A stretch of 64,000 nt of DNA from Bacillus sp. FSL K6-3431 (GTDB lineage Bacteria > Bacillota > Bacilli > Bacillales > Bacillaceae_C): NCBI RefSeq assembly GCF_038002605.1, contig NZ_JBBOCT010000001.1:868001-932000 (forward strand). The letters are read 5' to 3'. The notes beneath the pieces are model-generated. The model did not search any database. It saw nothing but the letters and a program-made list of their open reading frames with translations, and was not told the DNA's origin. Below are positions 62,949 to 64,000 of this stretch, one piece after another. Every line of letters starts with the position of its first letter. Positions within the stretch are counted from its first letter, which is position 1. The position numbers and the translations under genes were made by a program.

Positions 62949-63968
62949 TTATTTAAAATGAACACGCGCTTTTTTAGCGATATCTTCAGGCGCTTTATAT
63001 GTAAGAGGCTCTTGTTGTAATGCTTGAAAAAAGTTAATATCACTCGTTCCGAGTTTACCTATTGTTAGACGCGGGATGACCCGTACGTGAATTGGTTGAA
63101 TAGATGTAGGATCTGTTGATATATTTAAAGATAAATTAAAGCTTGCAAACCCTTGTTCCTTTAATGTTGCAAAAATACATGTTAAGCCTTCAGCAAAATC
63201 ATGCCAATCCTGTTCTGTAATACTTTGCACAGAGGTAGATTGGGTAAAGATGCCAATAAAATCATTATGACTCTTAGGTGCATAGGCATGAATCCATGCA
63301 ACATTTCCTTTTTCACCAATCCATCTTTCACCAATTTCCTTTTCCATCTCGTAAAGCTCTGAAAAATATGCTTCCCCTATCTCGTTTGTATATTGCTTTT
63401 CTTTCTCGATTGTCATTGCTTGATAATTTGTCGGAAACTCTGATCCGATTATATGTAAATGAGGATGCAAAATACTGCCACCAGCATACGGGAGGTAATT
63501 CCAATTGATGGAGGCATATTGAGCTTTAGAATCTGATTTACTTACTCTATTAATATAGGTTTGTGCTGCTAAAAATGCATCACATATGACGGGCACTGTA
63601 AATTCATCTAGGCGAACATAATGCTGTCCAGAGAAAGCCACAACACCGTTATGTTTACTATATGGAAATAAATTCGGAAATAGTATCGCTTCGCCTTGCG
63701 TAATACGGCCTTCATCAGCAATTCCTTTCGTGAAAACTGGCGTCATCTTAAAGATGTTTTCTGAACAAAATGGGCAATTTTTGCCACCCGTTTTTTCCGC
63801 TTCATCCGTATAATTAGGTACTTCTGGTATTAGTCCTGGATCAAATACAAGACGTGAAGATTCTCCTGTCAGTGGATCAAAACGGACTTCTGTTTTTCTT
63901 TCAATCAATGTTTCTTTTCCATCATTAAAACTAAACCATTCTTCTTCTTTTCTGAAATGTATGGCCAC
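62949..63968 (-). CDS. Galactose-1-phosphate uridylyltransferase-like (HIT superfamily)
   Basis: A 339-residue protein from GTG 63968 (site GGGGGAGATAAT), with GalT-like features: zinc-site CPFC (GGKNCPFCSENI), LFPNLFPYSKHNGVVAFSGQ and the nucleotide-transfer triad region GGSILHPHLHIIGSE (HPHLH). It differs from canonical galT by length and local sequence and has no gal genes beside it, so a different nucleotidyl-transfer substrate is possible. It lies upstream of cwlJ on the same strand, 62 bases apart. Confidence 0.8.
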   Translation of the reverse strand: MAIHFRKEEEWFSFNDGKETLIERKTEVRFDPLTGESSRLVFDPGLIPEVPNYTDEAEKTGGKNCPFCSENIFKMTPVFTKGIADEGRITQGEAILFPNLFPYSKHNGVVAFSGQHYVRLDEFTVPVICDAFLAAQTYINRVSKSDSKAQYASINWNYLPYAGGSILHPHLHIIGSEFPTNYQAMTIEKEKQYTNEIGEAYFSELYEMEKEIGERWIGEKGNVAWIHAYAPKSHNDFIGIFTQSTSVQSITEQDWHDFAEGLTCIFATLKEQGFASFNLSLNISTDPTSIQPIHVRVIPRLTIGKLGTSDINFFQALQQEPLTYKAPEDIAKKARVHFK

Positions 63969-64000
63969 ATTATCTCCCCCTTGGTTTGAATATAACATGT

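Noticed and set aside
1..64000. CRISPR arrays, tRNA and rRNA genes, prophage
   Set aside because: No regularly spaced repeats, tRNA-like cloverleaf sequences, conserved rRNA segments or phage structural genes were seen on reading through.

Overview
The window is chromosomal DNA of a low-GC, endospore-forming Gram-positive bacterium of the Bacillaceae. It most resembles the Oceanobacillus/Virgibacillus group, but this is inference from gene families and not a species identification. The support is a cwlJ spore-cortex hydrolase, desKR, metI, a Bacillus-type sulfate operon, T-box, TPP, SAM-I and guanidine-I riboswitches, strong AGGAGG ribosome binding sites, and many TTG/GTG starts.

Layout. 1-5.3 kb: the 5' part of an AraC-type regulator gene, an aldo/keto reductase relic, a GC-rich MFS transporter, an intact aldo/keto reductase and a SET-type MFS transporter. 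5.5-13.6 kb is a decaying accessory region. Relics of GNAT, HAD, cupin and LysR genes alternate with intact methyltransferases, a YjjG-like nucleotidase, a DUF2087 regulator with a GIY-YIG protein, and a two-gene operon behind twin palindromic operators. 13.7-24 kb is biosynthetic: leuA behind a Leu T-box, a DDAH-like hydrolase, the salvage operon tenA-thiW-thiD-thiM-thiE behind two tandem TPP riboswitches, and metI behind a SAM-I riboswitch. 24.3-34.5 kb is a complete assimilatory sulfate and siroheme operon on the minus strand, headed by a second SAM-I riboswitch: tauE-like, cysC, cysH, sat, ylnD, ylnE, ylnF, yezD, cysJ, cysI. 34.7-37 kb: desK-desR without a desaturase gene, and mug.

37-45.7 kb is a second decaying region: GrpB, IS1182-like, GH2, HxlR and ISL3 relics around a sugar-binding lipoprotein, an ArsR-type regulator with a perfect palindromic operator, and a sugar acetyltransferase. 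45.8-57 kb: a nucleotidyltransferase, proB-proA-ilvE behind a Pro T-box, DedA, CDF and M20 genes, a likely type I toxin-antitoxin locus (27-aa holin-like toxin plus convergent RNA), Nudix, and a CtaG/DUF2243 pair. 57.4-64 kb: a guanidine-I riboswitch with paired SMR exporters, an FGE-like protein, a cytochrome bd oxidase operon (small membrane ORF-cydA-cydB-cydS), cwlJ and a GalT-like gene.

The dominant theme is sulfur, amino-acid and vitamin metabolism wired through cis-acting RNA. Seven riboswitch or T-box modules precede most of the biosynthetic operons. Sulfate is reduced to sulfide (tauE-like to cysI) and sulfide use continues through metI; both units sense SAM. The most interesting poorly described items are the type I toxin locus at 54.5 kb, the small proteins flanking cydAB, the twin-operator operon at 6.3 kb and the extra promoter/terminator in the sulfate leader. 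No tRNA, rRNA or CRISPR array was seen.
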